From Bacillota bacterium (lineage in GTDB: Bacteria; Bacillota; Sulfobacillia; RBS10-35; JAJYVN01): a stretch of DNA of 47,740 nucleotides. The notes under the pieces are model-generated. The model was not told where the DNA came from. It ran no database searches and saw only the letters and a list, made by a program, of their open reading frames with translations. The first letter of the stretch is position 1, and each line of letters begins with the position of its first letter. Below are positions 17,036-25,405 of the stretch, one piece after another. The stretch lies in the NCBI GenBank assembly GCA_021791815.1, contig JAJYVV010000007.1:1-47740 (forward strand). The letters are read 5' to 3'. The translations under genes were made by a program, and so were the position numbers.

Positions 17036-17929
17036 GTGTCCACGACGACCGAGCAGCGGACCCTGACCGGCGTGCTCGCGGACTACGTGGCGTTGACCAA
17101 GCCGCGCATCATCGTCCTTCTCCTGATCACGTGCGCCTGCGCGATGATCGTGGCCCAGGGCGGCGTCCCGCCGCTCCCGCGGGCGCTCATCACCGTCATC
17201 GGCCTCGCCCTGTCCTGCGGCGGGGCGAACGCCGTGAACATGTGGTACGACCGCGACATCGATGCGGTGATGGAGCGCACCCGGCACCGCCCCATTCCGG
17301 CCCGGCGGATGGCGCCCGGCGCGGCCCTGGCCTTCGGGATCGCCGCCGAGGCCGCTTCCTTCGTCGTCCTCGGCGTTCTGGTGAACGGGTTGACCGCCGT
17401 CCTCGCGCTGGCCGGCTTCGTGTACTACGTCTTCGTCTACACGATGTGGCTGAAGCGCCGCACGCCCCAGAACATCGTCATCGGCGGGGCGGCCGGCGCG
17501 TTCCCGCCGCTGGTCGGATGGGCGGCGGTGACCGGACACCTGAGCGCCGCGGCGGCGCTCCTCTTCCTCATCATCTTCCTCTGGACCCCTCCCCACTTTT
17601 GGGCCCTGGCCCTGTATAAGGACGCCGACTACCGCCGGGCGGGGGTCCCGATGATGCCGGTGGTGCGCGGCTGGCGGACCACCAAGGGGCAGGCGCTCGT
17701 CTATGCGGCGTTGCTCCTCTGCGCCTCGGTGCTGCTGTACCTGACGCACACGGTCGGTGCCCTCTACCTCGCGGTGGCCCTGGTCCTCGGCGTGGTCTTC
17801 ATCGGCTACTCGCTGGTGCTGCTCGCCGAACCGGCGCCCCAGGTGAAGTGGGCCAAGCGCACGTTCCGGTATTCGCTGCTCTACCTCACGGCGCTGTTCG
17901 GCGCCATGGTCGTCAGCGTCCACCGCTAG
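17036..17929 (+). CDS. ctaB: Protoheme IX farnesyltransferase (heme O synthase)
   Basis: 297 residues, UbiA family, about eight or nine TM helices. It adds the farnesyl group to protoheme for the heme O/A of the oxidase. Prenyl-diphosphate/Mg motifs are NMWYDRDIDAVMERTRHRPI and the second loop ALYKDADYRRAGVPMMPVV, and LWTPPHFWALA is a family signature. GTG 17036 fits the usual family length, yet the GGGAGG ribosome site ends only one base before it. Expected to be co-expressed with the oxidase. Confidence 0.94.
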   Translation: MSTTTEQRTLTGVLADYVALTKPRIIVLLLITCACAMIVAQGGVPPLPRALITVIGLALSCGGANAVNMWYDRDIDAVMERTRHRPIPARRMAPGAALAFGIAAEAASFVVLGVLVNGLTAVLALAGFVYYVFVYTMWLKRRTPQNIVIGGAAGAFPPLVGWAAVTGHLSAAAALLFLIIFLWTPPHFWALALYKDADYRRAGVPMMPVVRGWRTTKGQALVYAALLLCASVLLYLTHTVGALYLAVALVLGVVFIGYSLVLLAEPAPQVKWAKRTFRYSLLYLTALFGAMVVSVHR

Positions 17930-17995
17930 GCCGCGGGGGCCCGCGCCGGGGACGGGTCCCGATGGCCCCGCGCGGCGGAAGGAGGGACGGCGCCC

Positions 17996-18478
17996 GTGAC
18001 CTTGACGGGGGCCTCGGCGCTGGCCGGCCTCGGGGAGGGGTGCATCCTCGCCAGCGCGGCATGCGTGGCCGTGGGCTGGAACCACATCCGCCACCACCGG
18101 GTCGCCGTGCACCGCCGGTACATGCTCACCGCGGCCTGGCTCGGGCTCGCCTTCTTCGTCCTCTACGTGGCGCACTCGGCCGTCTACGGCGATACGAGCT
18201 TCGGCGGGCCGTCCCGGTGGCGCGTGCCCTATCTGACGTTCCTGCAGGTCCACGTGGTCCTCGCGACCGCAGCCGGGGTCCTCGGGGTCATCACCCTGCG
18301 CAGGGCGCTGCTGTCCCGCTTTGAGCAGCACCGGCGGATCGCCCCGTGGACGGCCACCATGTGGTTGGTCGCGGCGGGGACGGGCCTCGCCGTGTTCCTC
18401 CTGCTCTATGTGGTGTTCCCGCCGGGGCCGGGGCTCAACGTCGTCCGCACCCTCGTCGGCTCCCCGGGCTCGCACTGA
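17996..18478 (+). CDS. DUF420 membrane protein (CtaM/YozB-like oxidase assembly factor)
   Basis: 160 residues, four hydrophobic segments. GTG 17996 follows GGAAGGAGG at normal spacing. Conserved His-bearing loops (WNHIRHHRVAVHRRYM, YVAHSAVYG, LQVHVVLA) fit the DUF420 family, whose studied members (CtaM) help mature heme-copper oxidases in Bacillota. Placed right after ctaB, which supports that role. Confidence 0.8.
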   Translation: MTLTGASALAGLGEGCILASAACVAVGWNHIRHHRVAVHRRYMLTAAWLGLAFFVLYVAHSAVYGDTSFGGPSRWRVPYLTFLQVHVVLATAAGVLGVITLRRALLSRFEQHRRIAPWTATMWLVAAGTGLAVFLLLYVVFPPGPGLNVVRTLVGSPGSH

Positions 18479-18531
18479 TGCCCGGGCCGGGGGGTCCCGC
18501 CCGCCGCGGCCTCGAAGGGGGAACTCGCCCC

Positions 18532-19056
18532 ATGCCCGCCGGGTTCCCATCCCGGGCCGTGTCGGCGGCCGCCCTGGCGGCGGCCGCGGCCCTCGCGGCC
18601 GCCTGCGGGAGCGTCAGGACCCCAGCGCCGCCCCCGTACCGCCCGGCGGCGCGAGGATCCGCGGGTCCCGGCGCCGGGGCGGTGGCCCTCCCGACCGGAA
18701 GCCAGTACGCCCAGGACTACACGCCCGACGGCCAGGCGGCGCTGGTCGCGGGCCAGCCCCTCACGATGACGATGACGGACTATCGCTTCGCGCCCAACAC
18801 GCTCACTGCGGCGCAGGGCGAGCCGGTGACGATCCGCCTGGTCAACCAGAGCCCGACCGGCTCGGCGCACAACTTCTCGCTCGACGCCTGGCGGGTCAGC
18901 GCCACGGTGAACGCGGGGGCGACGGCCACCGTCACGTTCACGCCGACAGCGGCCGGCACCTACTACTTCTACTGCAACCTCCCCGGCCACGCGGATCTGG
19001 GCATGGTGGGCAGGCTCACCGTGACCGCGCGGGGCGCACCTGCCCCGGCCGGATGA
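18532..19056 (+). CDS. Cupredoxin-domain lipoprotein (plastocyanin/azurin-like)
   Basis: 174 residues. Lipoprotein signal with ALAAAC (lipidated C25), a ~45-residue Pro/Gly linker, then a single cupredoxin domain (about 75-167). Type-1 copper ligands are visible: H113 (SAHNFSLD), C148, H153 and M158 (YYFYCNLPGHADLGM). The ATG follows AAGGGGG. As the last gene of the oxidase cluster it may donate electrons to the cytochrome c/CuA subunit or help load copper. Neither is shown by sequence alone. Confidence 0.85.
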   Translation: MPAGFPSRAVSAAALAAAAALAAACGSVRTPAPPPYRPAARGSAGPGAGAVALPTGSQYAQDYTPDGQAALVAGQPLTMTMTDYRFAPNTLTAAQGEPVTIRLVNQSPTGSAHNFSLDAWRVSATVNAGATATVTFTPTAAGTYYFYCNLPGHADLGMVGRLTVTARGAPAPAG

Positions 19057-19155
19057 TCCCCCGCGGGCCCGCAGGGTGCGTCCGCCCCGCGGCGTAAGGG
19101 CGGAGGGCGGCGCGCCGGGGCGCCGGGGGGACCGGACCCCGCGGAACCGAAGGAG

Positions 19156-21192
19156 GTGGGCGCCATCCGCCTTTCGCGCCGCCAGGCGCTGCGCTGGGGC
19201 GCCGGGATGCTGGCCACCGGGGCGGCCGCCGCGGGCTGCGGCCGGACGCCGGCCTCCGGCGGCATCCGGCCGAGCGCGACCAACGCGCCGATCACGCTGG
19301 CCTTCCAACCCATCATCGAGGGGGGGCTCGCCTCGTCCCGGGCGGCGCAGGAGAAGATCATCGCCGGCTTCGAGGGGCAGAACCCCGGCGTGGTCGTGCA
19401 GATGAGCGATCCGGCCGGCACGACCGCCAACATCGCGTCGATCCGCGCCGGCCGCGGTCCGGACGTCTTCTGGGACTTCCACTACGCCCCCTATCTCGCC
19501 GCCGGCTCGCTGCTCCGGCTCGACGAGTACCTGAGCCGGGAGAACATCAATCCGGACATCTGGTCCGCCGCCCAGATGGCGACGCTGCGGACCGCCACGC
19601 CGGCATACAGCGGCACCTTCGCCCTCCCCGCCTTCTTCGGCACGATGGTGTACGTGGTCAACCTGCAGGATGTGGCCGACAAGGGGGCGCAGCCGCCGCC
19701 CGCCGACTGGACGATGGGCGACTTCGTGACGCTGGCCCAGCGCCTTTCCGGCACCGACAGCTCGGGGCACCGGCACTACGGCGCGTCGATGGAGTGGTAC
19801 ACGAACCAGACGAACGACGGCGAGGTGCGCTGGCTCTTCGGCGCCTTCGGCGGCACCTACATCGACGGCGCCGGCACGGGCGTCCAGCTGACCCTGCCCG
19901 CGTCCGTCGCCGCGGGCGAGTGGCTCTATGGCGAATTGCTGTGGCCGCAGTGCGGCGTCGAACGGTCGCCGGGCGGTACGGCGCAGAACTTCGTGGGCGG
20001 CTCGATCTCGATGGGGGCGTTGGGCAACTGGGCCCTGAAGGGCCTGGTCGACATCCTGCCCCGCACGCTCGACTTCGACTTTTTCCCCTTCCCGATCTTC
20101 CCCACGGGGCGCACCACGTTCGGCACCGACGACTTCTACGCCATCTCCGCCACGACCAAACACCCGGAGCAGGCCTGGGCGCTCCTGAAGTGGCTGAGTG
20201 CGGAAACCGACTGGCAGCGGGCCCAGATCCAACTGCAGGTGTTGTCCCCGGCGCTCAACTCCCTGTGGCCGCAGTGGGTGGAGATCGTCCAGCAGGCGAC
20301 GCCCGTGCTCAAGGGCAAGGCCGTGCAGTGGTTCGCGGACGCCGCCCTGGGCGCCTATGCCCTCACGCCCCAGTACTTCGCCGCCGGCGACGCGCAGGGC
20401 CAGGCCCTCATGGGCAACTACATGGGCGAGCTGCACAGCCAGCGGATGACGGTGGCGGTCGGGTTCCAGGAGGCGCAGAACGCGATCAACCCGGTGATCG
20501 CCCAGGCCGTCGTGGCCGCCGAACAGCGGGCGGCGAGCACGACCGGCAACGGCGGCAACGCCCCGTTCGCCCCGCCCGCGCAGGCGGGCCTCGGCGCGCC
20601 GGCGAGCCCCGCCACCGGCCTGGTCCAGGTCGGCGGCGGCGGCTACGCCATCACCGGCAGCGGCGCGGGGGTGACGGGGACCGCCGATGGCTGCGTCTTC
20701 ACCTGCCTTCCCTGGCAGGAGCCGTCGGGCACCTTCGTGTGCAGCGTCGAGGCGCTGGCGGGAGCCGCGGGCAGCACCCCCAACCCGCTCGCCTCCGCCG
20801 GGCTGATGGTCCGGGGCGACCTCTCGGACGACACGATGGTCCTCGCCGTCGCCGTGACCGCGGGGCGGGGCGTCCAGGTCGCGGTGCGGCAGCAGCCGCG
20901 CGCGGCGGCCAGCACGCTCGGCCCGGCCGCCCCGAACGCCGCGGCCGGGATCGTCGGGCCGGTCGCCCTGCAGCTCCCCTTCTGGTTGCAGCTGCGGCGC
21001 AGCGGTCTCAACTGGATCGTGCTCACCTCGCCGGATGGGAGCCGCTGGACGGCCGCGGGCCCGACCCAGCCGCTGGCCGTGGCCGGGTGCTGGGTCGGCC
21101 TCTTCGCGGCATCCCACGGGGGCACGCCGGTGACCGCGACGTTCCGGCGCGTCAGCTTCACGGCCCAGAGCGCCTACCGGGTCGGCTCGTGA
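19156..21192 (+). CDS. Extracellular solute-binding lipoprotein fused to a LamG/DUF1349-like domain
   Basis: About 678 residues. The N-terminus has SRRQALRWGAG (Tat-like) and a lipobox ending at AAAGC. Residues ~45-450 are a family 1-type ABC solute-binding domain (PVIEGG, NPGVVVQ, GPDVFW, WTMGDFVTLAQRLSG). Residues ~490-675 form a jelly-roll typical of secreted carbohydrate-active proteins (GLMVRGDLSDDTMVLAVAVT, WLQLRRSGLNWIVLTSPDG, WVGLFAASH). No permease or ATPase is adjacent. The annotated GTG overlaps a perfect AAGGAGGTG ribosome site. An ATC at 19165, with 8-base spacing, would fit better and give MRLSRRQAL. Confidence 0.82.
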   Translation: MGAIRLSRRQALRWGAGMLATGAAAAGCGRTPASGGIRPSATNAPITLAFQPIIEGGLASSRAAQEKIIAGFEGQNPGVVVQMSDPAGTTANIASIRAGRGPDVFWDFHYAPYLAAGSLLRLDEYLSRENINPDIWSAAQMATLRTATPAYSGTFALPAFFGTMVYVVNLQDVADKGAQPPPADWTMGDFVTLAQRLSGTDSSGHRHYGASMEWYTNQTNDGEVRWLFGAFGGTYIDGAGTGVQLTLPASVAAGEWLYGELLWPQCGVERSPGGTAQNFVGGSISMGALGNWALKGLVDILPRTLDFDFFPFPIFPTGRTTFGTDDFYAISATTKHPEQAWALLKWLSAETDWQRAQIQLQVLSPALNSLWPQWVEIVQQATPVLKGKAVQWFADAALGAYALTPQYFAAGDAQGQALMGNYMGELHSQRMTVAVGFQEAQNAINPVIAQAVVAAEQRAASTTGNGGNAPFAPPAQAGLGAPASPATGLVQVGGGGYAITGSGAGVTGTADGCVFTCLPWQEPSGTFVCSVEALAGAAGSTPNPLASAGLMVRGDLSDDTMVLAVAVTAGRGVQVAVRQQPRAAASTLGPAAPNAAAGIVGPVALQLPFWLQLRRSGLNWIVLTSPDGSRWTAAGPTQPLAVAGCWVGLFAASHGGTPVTATFRRVSFTAQSAYRVGS

Positions 21193-21214
21193 TGGGCCGC
21201 CCCTCGCGGGTCCC

Positions 21215-22000
21215 TCATCCCAGGGTCACGGTGCCCCACCCGGCGGGATTCTTCGGCCAGTCCGGGCTGCCGTTGGGCGTGCCCTGCCAGAAGGCCTGCG
21301 CCACGCGCGTCCCGCCGCCGCTGCCGAAATCCTCGCCGATGTCGAAGAGGTAGGCCTGTCCCTTCGCCGCCGCGGAGACGCCGAGCGCCGCCCAGGGCAC
21401 GGTCAGTTCGCTGTAGAAGCCCTTGTTGCTCACAATCTGGATGGCGCTCGTGGGCGGGATGGGCAGCGTGCACTCCGACGACTCCATGATGATCTGGTTG
21501 TCCTCGGTCAGCCCCATGTGGCACATGGAAGACGCGTCGAATGTGCTCCCGCCGCTCTGGCCGGTGAGGTCATACTCCGTGGCGTCGCCGTTGTACCACT
21601 GGGTGTCGTTCGGATAGAGCGGCCACTCCACCGTATGGGCCAGGATGTACAGGGCGGTGGGCGACCAGGCCATCTGGAAGGTCGTGGAGTCGCCCGGCGG
21701 CACGGTGCCGTTCTCCACCTGCCCCAGCTTGGTGGTTGCGATGGAGGCCCAGCACGCCCCGGACGGCGTGGCCACCGTGGTCGCCGCCTCCGCCGGGACC
21801 GTCAGATGGGCGCCCGCCGCGGCCGCCCCCTTCGCGCACGCCGATCCGGGCCCGGAGCCCGCGGCCGACGGGCCCTTTCTTCCGCCGCCCGTGCCGCCGG
21901 CCGCCGCGGACGCACTCCCGCACCCGGCGAGGATCGCGCCCGCGACGCACAGGCCCACGGCGGAAAGCAGGGGCGCGCCCATCGTCCTCAAGCCGACCAC
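21215..22000 (-). CDS. Lipoprotein with CBM9-like domain
   Basis: 261 residues from GTG 22000; ATG 21982 is an alternative start that keeps the signal. The lipobox is AILAGC. A Gly/Ser linker leads to a beta-rich domain whose end reads YSELTVPWAALG...GQAYLFDIGEDFG...PDWPKNPAGWGTVTL. This matches the family 9 carbohydrate-binding fold (E.xIPW.aLg ... w.NP..WG.v.L). The middle block WSPTALYILAHTVEW and the TEYDL strand fit the same fold. It lies between two solute-binding lipoproteins on the other strand and shares their likely sugar-related role. Two internal Cys pairs could form disulfides. Confidence 0.68.
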   Translation of the reverse strand: MVGLRTMGAPLLSAVGLCVAGAILAGCGSASAAAGGTGGGRKGPSAAGSGPGSACAKGAAAAGAHLTVPAEAATTVATPSGACWASIATTKLGQVENGTVPPGDSTTFQMAWSPTALYILAHTVEWPLYPNDTQWYNGDATEYDLTGQSGGSTFDASSMCHMGLTEDNQIIMESSECTLPIPPTSAIQIVSNKGFYSELTVPWAALGVSAAAKGQAYLFDIGEDFGSGGGTRVAQAFWQGTPNGSPDWPKNPAGWGTVTLG

Positions 22001-22218
22001 GTCCTTCCGGCCGGAGGTGCCGCGGCCCGGCTCCGCGGCGCCGCCCGGCGAAGCACGGATCGCTTGGCGGAAGGCGGGGCCCGGTCCTCCGGAAGGCAGT
22101 CTCGCTGCTCACGGGATTGCTATCCGGTGTTAAGGCCCGCCTGGCGCCCGCCCTCGCGGCGGCGCAGGAATCTCCATCCACCGAGAGAAGAACGACCCAG
22201 GCGGGAGGGGGAAAGAGC

Positions 22219-23700
22219 ATGACGCGCAGTCGCGCGGACCCAGGTGACCGGGGCGTGCGGATGAGCCGCAGGGCCGCGTTGGCGGCGGGAGCGGCGACCG
22301 CAGCGGCCACGCTCGGCGCATGCGCGCGGGCGGGCACGGCGGCGCCCGCTGCGCCGACGGTGCAGCAGCCCAAGACGATCCTGGCGATGCGGGCCTGGGG
22401 GGTTGGATCCGGCGCCTCGGGCGACCCCAAGACGATCGACCAGTTGCTGTATGACGCGACGGAGCCATGGCGGGCCCAGAACCCGGGCGTCGACGTCCGC
22501 ATCATCGAGAACACGGGGGGCCCGCAGGGGGTCATCGCGTCGATCCTGGCCGGCAACGGCCCGGACATCTATCATTCCTGGCATCCGGAGACCATCTTCG
22601 CGGCCGACGGCATCGCCGCCGACCTCGGGCCTTATCTCAAGCAGTACAACGCCGACCTGACGGTCTTCAACAAGGCGCAGATGGACCTCTTCGTGCTGGC
22701 GGACGGCAGCATCCGCGCCCTGCCCTACTACCTCGGCATCCAGACGATGGCCATCTGCGAGGGTATGCTCGACAACCTCGGGCTCGCCTATCCCCAGGAG
22801 GGTTGGACCCACGACGACTTCGCCACGCTGGCCACCTCCGTGGCGCGGGGCGGCGGCTCGGGATCGAGCAAGCCCGCCCACCCGGTGTACGGGAGCCAGT
22901 ATGGGCTGGGCAATCTCGGGGGACCCTCCGGCTACCTGCCCCCGGAGTGCATCCTGAACGGGTTCGGCGGCAGCTACGTCGACCCGACCGATCCGACGAA
23001 GAGCAACCTGGACGCGCCGGGCAGCGCGGAAGCCGTCACCTGGGTCTACAACCTGGCGCGCACCGGGGCGCTGGAGCCCCCGGGCGCGAGCGGCAACTTC
23101 GGCACGACCCTGGCGATGTCGTGGGCCCCCTCCTTCTTCCTCCCGTCCCAGGCCACGGGCTGGCGCTCCCTGAAGTGGAGCTACTACTCCATGCCGACGT
23201 TTCCCTCGAACGGCCAGGTCACGGGGTGCACCTCCGACCTCTGGGCCATGAACCCCGCGACGAAGAACCCCGACCTCGCCTTCTCCCTGCTGCACTGGTG
23301 CACGTTCGAGGCCCCGTGGCAGGTCAGCCAGATGGAGATCTTCCTGCTCTCCCCCGCGCTCCTCAGCCTCTGGGATCAGTGGCTCACGTACGTGCCCCAG
23401 CTCGCCCCGCCGCTCGCCAACAAGAACCTGCAGGCCTTCGCGACCCTCGCCCGCTCCAACACGGCCTATCCCCAGCAGTTCCAGACCTATGCGGGCGACA
23501 ACGTCTACACGCTGATCAACAATTGGGGCCAGAAGATGTGGAGCCAGGAGGTCTCCGTGACGGCGGGCCTGAGTCAGCTGACGGCGCAGATCGACGCCTT
23601 CGAGGCGAGCCAGGTCAACCAGGCGAAGCAGGCCGCCTCCATGGGGCGGCTCTTCCCGGTGACGGGCACCTCGGTGGCCCGCGTCGCGACCGGCATTTGA
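22219..23700 (+). CDS. Extracellular sugar-type solute-binding lipoprotein, paralogue of the 19156 gene
   Basis: 493 residues. ATG 22219 has GGGAGGGGG upstream. The twin-arginine-like RMSRRAALAAGAATAAATLGAC ends in a lipobox. The binding domain has NPGVDVRIIEN, GNGPDIYHSW and WTHDDFATLATSV. It aligns along the C-terminal half with the 19156 protein (shared pattern LSPALxSLWxQW, then AYPQQF/ALTPQYF and SQ...V..G), so the two are paralogues, but it lacks the C-terminal LamG domain. No transporter subunits lie nearby; they may be elsewhere or the protein may scavenge or sense. Confidence 0.85.
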   Translation: MTRSRADPGDRGVRMSRRAALAAGAATAAATLGACARAGTAAPAAPTVQQPKTILAMRAWGVGSGASGDPKTIDQLLYDATEPWRAQNPGVDVRIIENTGGPQGVIASILAGNGPDIYHSWHPETIFAADGIAADLGPYLKQYNADLTVFNKAQMDLFVLADGSIRALPYYLGIQTMAICEGMLDNLGLAYPQEGWTHDDFATLATSVARGGGSGSSKPAHPVYGSQYGLGNLGGPSGYLPPECILNGFGGSYVDPTDPTKSNLDAPGSAEAVTWVYNLARTGALEPPGASGNFGTTLAMSWAPSFFLPSQATGWRSLKWSYYSMPTFPSNGQVTGCTSDLWAMNPATKNPDLAFSLLHWCTFEAPWQVSQMEIFLLSPALLSLWDQWLTYVPQLAPPLANKNLQAFATLARSNTAYPQQFQTYAGDNVYTLINNWGQKMWSQEVSVTAGLSQLTAQIDAFEASQVNQAKQAASMGRLFPVTGTSVARVATGI

Positions 23701-23724
23701 GGCCCTGCCGCGCGGGAGGCCGAA

Positions 23725-23769
23725 CACGGTGAGGGGGCGCCGCGCAGGGCGTGGCGCCCCCTCACCGTG
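23725..23769. terminator. Bidirectional terminator hairpin between convergent genes
   Basis: A perfect 17-bp stem, CACGGTGAGGGGGCGCC (23725-23741) and its complement (23753-23769), with an 11-base loop. It sits between the converging solute-binding and TIM-barrel genes. There is no clear T-run on either side, so the terminator call rests on stem strength and position. Confidence 0.6.
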
Positions 23770-23798
23770 GATCCAGCGCGGCGCCGCGGGGTCCCCCG

Positions 23799-24806
23799 CT
23801 ACCGCTGCCCCGCGGCCCGGGCCAGCGCCGCGCGGCCGGCTTGCGCGGCGGCCACCACGTCCTCGATGGTGGGCCCCCCCACGCAGAGGTCGACCGCCTC
23901 GGGGCGGGCGTCGAGGGCGGCCAGCAGCCCCGGATAATCCAGCGCCCCCCGGCCGAGGGCCACCTCCTGGAGCCGGTATGCGAAGCCCTCCGGCCGCAGC
24001 AGGACGTCCCGGCCCGCGCACGCGCGCAGGGCGCCGCCCAGCTGCCGCGCGCTGCGGCGCAGGAACGACCCGTTGTCGTGGTACGTGTCGAGCGTGATCA
24101 GTTCGACCGGATCGAAGAACAGCCCGAAGGCGGGGTGGGCGACGCGGCGCACGGCCTCCGCGGCCCGCAGGAGCGAATCGGCCGCGGCGCCGGCACGCGT
24201 GTGCAACAGCAGGCCCACGCCCGGCCCGCCCTCGCTGGACTCCTCGAGCGCGAGGCGCAACGCCTCGGCGACCCGGTCCAGCGGGTCGCGCCCCGGAAGG
24301 GCCACGGCCGGCGCTCCGGACGCCGCGGGCCCGCCGCCGGCCGTGGCAAGGGCGTCCGCGCCGACCTCGGCGGTCAGGGCCAGCAGGCGGCGGAGCCGCT
24401 CGACCGCGCGCCTGCCGGCCTCCGGTTCCGGATCGCGGAGGTCCACGTCGGCCTCCACCATCGCGATCCGCACGCCCTCGTCGCGAAAGCGCCGTCCGAT
24501 CGCGGCGGCCCCCGCCTCCGCGCGATCCTCGGACGGCCCCTCGTCCGCGGGCAGCGCGAACGCGACATCCCGCAGGCCCGCGGCCTGGGCGGCGCCCAGT
24601 GCGTCGACCCACCGTCCCCCGGATAGGCGGGCGCAGAGCCGGACCATGGCCTCGTCCCGGCCCCCCTCCACAGCCATCGCCCACCCGAACACCAGGGGCC
24701 TGCGGGCGCCCGGGGCGACCGTGGCCACCCCGTTCGCAGGCCGGCCGAGGATCCCTGCCTCTCCGCCAGCCGCCGCCCCCGCGGGATCTGGCGCCGTCCT
24801 CTCCAT
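23799..24806 (-). CDS. TIM-barrel sugar phosphate isomerase/epimerase-like protein
   Basis: 335 residues from ATG 24806, chosen for AGAAGGA 5-6 bases upstream; a longer start at 24929 has no ribosome site. The barrel (xylose isomerase/AP endonuclease 2 superfamily) shows strands AGLRDVAFALP, EGVRIAMVEADVDLRDPEPEAG, GVGLLLHTRAG, FGLFFDPVELITLDTY and RDVLLRPEG, with acidic and His residues at strand ends where metal ligands usually lie. The usual Glu/Asp/His set is only partly clear. The substrate is unknown. The neighbouring solute-binding proteins suggest a polyol or sugar derivative. Confidence 0.65.
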   Translation of the reverse strand: MERTAPDPAGAAAGGEAGILGRPANGVATVAPGARRPLVFGWAMAVEGGRDEAMVRLCARLSGGRWVDALGAAQAAGLRDVAFALPADEGPSEDRAEAGAAAIGRRFRDEGVRIAMVEADVDLRDPEPEAGRRAVERLRRLLALTAEVGADALATAGGGPAASGAPAVALPGRDPLDRVAEALRLALEESSEGGPGVGLLLHTRAGAAADSLLRAAEAVRRVAHPAFGLFFDPVELITLDTYHDNGSFLRRSARQLGGALRACAGRDVLLRPEGFAYRLQEVALGRGALDYPGLLAALDARPEAVDLCVGGPTIEDVVAAAQAGRAALARAAGQR

Positions 24807-25347
24807 CGGTCCTTCTCGGGACCGATCCCCGGACGGCGCGGCACGGCCGTCCGTGCCCGGACCACCGCGCGGGACCCCTGTGCCGAGGAACCGCGGGACA
24901 GCGGCGACCATCCGGCGACGATGCGACATCGGCCGCTTCGACCTTCCGGCGGCACCTTGGTATGTTCGAGTGACCCGCGGGATCGTCGGGAACGTCTCGG
25001 CGCACCCTCAGGACCGGCGCAGGCACAGGTCGGGCATGCCGATCATCCGCATCGCCGCGCCCGTCCAGGCGGACGAGCCCATCACCGAGGCGGCGGACCC
25101 GCGCGCTGGGTGAGGGCGACGGCCATCCCGTACCCGCGACGCCGGGACCGGCGCGGCGCCTTTCCGGGAGATGGTGCGCCAGATCCTGAGCCCGCACCGG
25201 CGCTGATGGGGGCTGCGCGGTCGGTGGCAGCCCCGCGTCCCGCCCTGGTGCGGGTCGCGCCACGCACGGGCCGCAGGCCCCCCGCGCGCTCATGCATTCT
25301 GGGCTGCGCGCGCGGCGACCGGAAGGGCCGGCCGGAGCGGACCGCCC
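24807..25347. other. Intergenic region upstream of the metal/thiol island
   Basis: About 540 bases with no recognised gene. It must contain the promoter of the minus-strand TIM-barrel gene, but I see no clear -35/-10 pair. It marks the left border of the mercury/thiol-redox gene group. Confidence 0.4.
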
Positions 25348-25381
25348 TTGACACCGCCAAGCGCATCGATTCATCATGATG
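25348..25381 (+). promoter_or_regulatory. Promoter/operator of the arsR-merA operon
   Basis: A consensus -35 box TTGACA (25348-25353) is followed, where the -10 should be, by a perfect 10-bp palindrome CATCATGATG (25372-25381). No textbook -10 is seen at 16-18 bases. The palindrome overlaps the expected RNA polymerase site and lies 25 bases before the repressor start, so it is the probable ArsR operator. Confidence 0.5.
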
Positions 25382-25405
25382 ATGTGTTGCAATGGAGGTG
25401 GTGCG

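Noticed and set aside
25376-25405. Upstream ATG for the ArsR gene
   Set aside because: It lies in the palindrome and promoter region; GTG 25406 has a good ribosome site and gives the normal family N-terminus.
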